The notes under the pieces were generated by a model, which was given only the letters and a program-made list of their open reading frames with translations, was not told the origin of the DNA and made no database searches. Of a stretch of DNA of 64,000 bases, positions 62,453 through 64,000 are shown piece by piece. Both the position numbers and the translations under genes were made by a program. This stretch comes from Cheilinus undulatus (Eukaryota > Chordata > Actinopteri > Labriformes > Labridae). Positions within the stretch are counted from its first letter, which is position 1; every line of letters begins with the position of its first letter. The DNA is taken from assembly GCF_018320785.1 (NCBI RefSeq), contig NC_054866.1, forward strand, positions 28,869,000-28,932,999. Reading direction: 5' to 3'.

Positions 62453-64000
62453 GTACAGAAACCTTTTTCATCTTCTAAAATTATGAAATATTTACAGCAA
62501 CAAACAACAGGAATTATAAATGTTAAATCACTTTTTCATGCTAAGATTAAGAAAGTAGCTCCTTGAAAAAACAAGCAGAAGTGCAAGTTAATTAAATAAC
62601 CAGCAAACAAAAGGCTAATTTGAGATATGAGCTGAAATAATAAACAGTCAGTTTTTCTTAGAAGGAATGGGTTTTCCCAATGTTTAGGGCAAAAAAGCAA
62701 GAAGCAAACTCACCAGATTTCTTTTTGGGCCCTTCATGGGTTTTAACTGAAAAGTAACAATATCAAGAATTTGTGTTCTTAATTTAAAGACAACAGCAAC
62801 ATATGATCTTGTTATATAAAGGACTTTGCCACAAGTAAAACCCATCCAGTGCTGTTAATTTATTAAGGGTGCTGTCTATTTTTTGTAGGAGTCAAAGGTC
62901 AGCATGCAACAGTCTATAGTTATTGTTACTTTCCTTAAAGTATTGCCAATAACAAGACACACCCTTTAATCTATGCTTCTTTTAAATCAGGAATATATCA
63001 GCATATAAACATCTTTCACATTTAAAATGAACTCACAATATCTTTAGCTGGAGCAAATGTGTTTATGCAAGTTTATAATAAAAATGACCCCCGTACAAAG
63101 CATTGTGAAAAGGCAGGACTTTAAAAAAAAAAATTCTCAGAAGGTGACAGGATTTACGTTCTGTCTTTCATATTCATGACGGACTAATCAGAGTGACAAG
63201 ACAAAATGTGGTAGACGTGCAGCTCCAGTACTTACCTGAGCTGTACAGGCCAGCGCTGCTGTAGTTTGTTAACAGCAGAACTCATGGGTGGTTAGAATTC
63301 ATGCCGGAGCAGGTCAGCAGAAGAGGAAAAACACCTTTTCTGTCGTGAAAAGCAGTAGTGGCAGTTTCTAGTACAACCTAACTATGTACTATCTATGTCA
63401 TTTTCTTCAGTTTCCTTGCTTTCCAAACTAACCAAAGTACATGCCATGGCTCCCGCTGCTCCTCACTTAAATTAAAGTAAGAGCTGTTTTGGTGGGAGGG
63501 GCGGGGCATTCCCTGCACTGTAAAGGACTATTCGCTTTACCACAGATGACAAAACCTATGGACACAACAAGTGAAACCTGGCACGCAGCACGATATCCAT
63601 TTAGTCTGGATTATGTTGTCATAATTATGGAAAGTCCAAAATCATAACTGAAGTTGAAACTCAGTTAACTACCAAGAGCCTATATGAGGTGCCTTCTATC
63701 CTGTGAGCTGGTTTACATCCATGTAGTAGTGCATGGAGAGAAGGCAGCAGCCAGTCTATGGCTTCAGCCCAGGCTACAGATGGATAGTTGCATTATAGTC
63801 ATAGTCTAAAATCATATCCAAAATGCAACATATGCTCAAATGCTCTCAGACAGGCTAGCAAACAAAGACTCTGCTTTTGTAACTTAATGTAAAATTGCTA
63901 CTATTATCCAGATGAATTTAGATAATCAGCTATGTCTCATCAGTGAAATATTATACTTGACATTGTGATGACTTGCTACGTTGCCCAGAGGGAGAATAAA
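62453..64000. other. kmt2a intron 6, to window end
   Basis: No exon or confident element was recognised. A GGGAGGGGCGGGGC box occurs near 63494 in otherwise AT-rich sequence, possibly part of a dispersed repeat. The next kmt2a exons lie beyond the window. Confidence 0.5.

Overview
The window looks like ray-finned (teleost) fish nuclear DNA. It has AT-rich introns with GT/AG boundaries, many Tc1/mariner and hAT DNA transposons typical of fish, tRNA-derived SINE-like copies, and three vertebrate genes, all on the plus strand. I saw no prokaryotic, viral or CRISPR features.

Layout. (1) 1-17.9 kb: the 3' part of a BICD-family-like dynein cargo adaptor gene (BICDL1/BICDL2 family). Eight coding exons lie between 3336 and 17232; the first exons are off the left edge. 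Its introns hold a decayed Tc1/mariner copy (1157-2110), a LINE fragment (4726-4950), a hAT-like element (7283-8167), a Tc1 element with complete ends (9222-10833), and a repeat array carrying two perfect DR1 nuclear-receptor motifs (16322-16694). (2) 19.5-33.0 kb: ube4a, apparently complete, with 19 coding exons encoding 1076 residues and ending in a U-box. (3) 33.0-38.5 kb: an intergenic stretch with another Tc1 element (36139-37724). (4) 38.67 kb to the right edge: the 5' part of kmt2a (MLL1). Six coding exons give 1587 residues, covering the menin and LEDGF binding motifs, the AT-hooks and the CXXC domain. The PHD, bromodomain, FYR and SET regions lie beyond the window.

The 16.8-kb first intron of kmt2a is the accessory part of the window. 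It holds two hAT elements with perfect 8-bp target-site duplications, each with other elements inserted into it. The larger one (49338-51601) contains a deleted Tc1 derivative, a BED-finger transposase remnant and a 0.5-kb foldback element.

The three genes share no pathway: one is a microtubule transport adaptor, one a ubiquitin-chain E4 ligase, one a histone H3K4 methyltransferase. KMT2A and UBE4A are also neighbours in human 11q23, so that pairing is conserved synteny. I found no convincing new biological system. The items most worth a second look are the nested transposons, the GCTA-motif clusters by two promoters, the shortened N-terminal spacer of Kmt2a, and an orphan reading frame in kmt2a intron 1.
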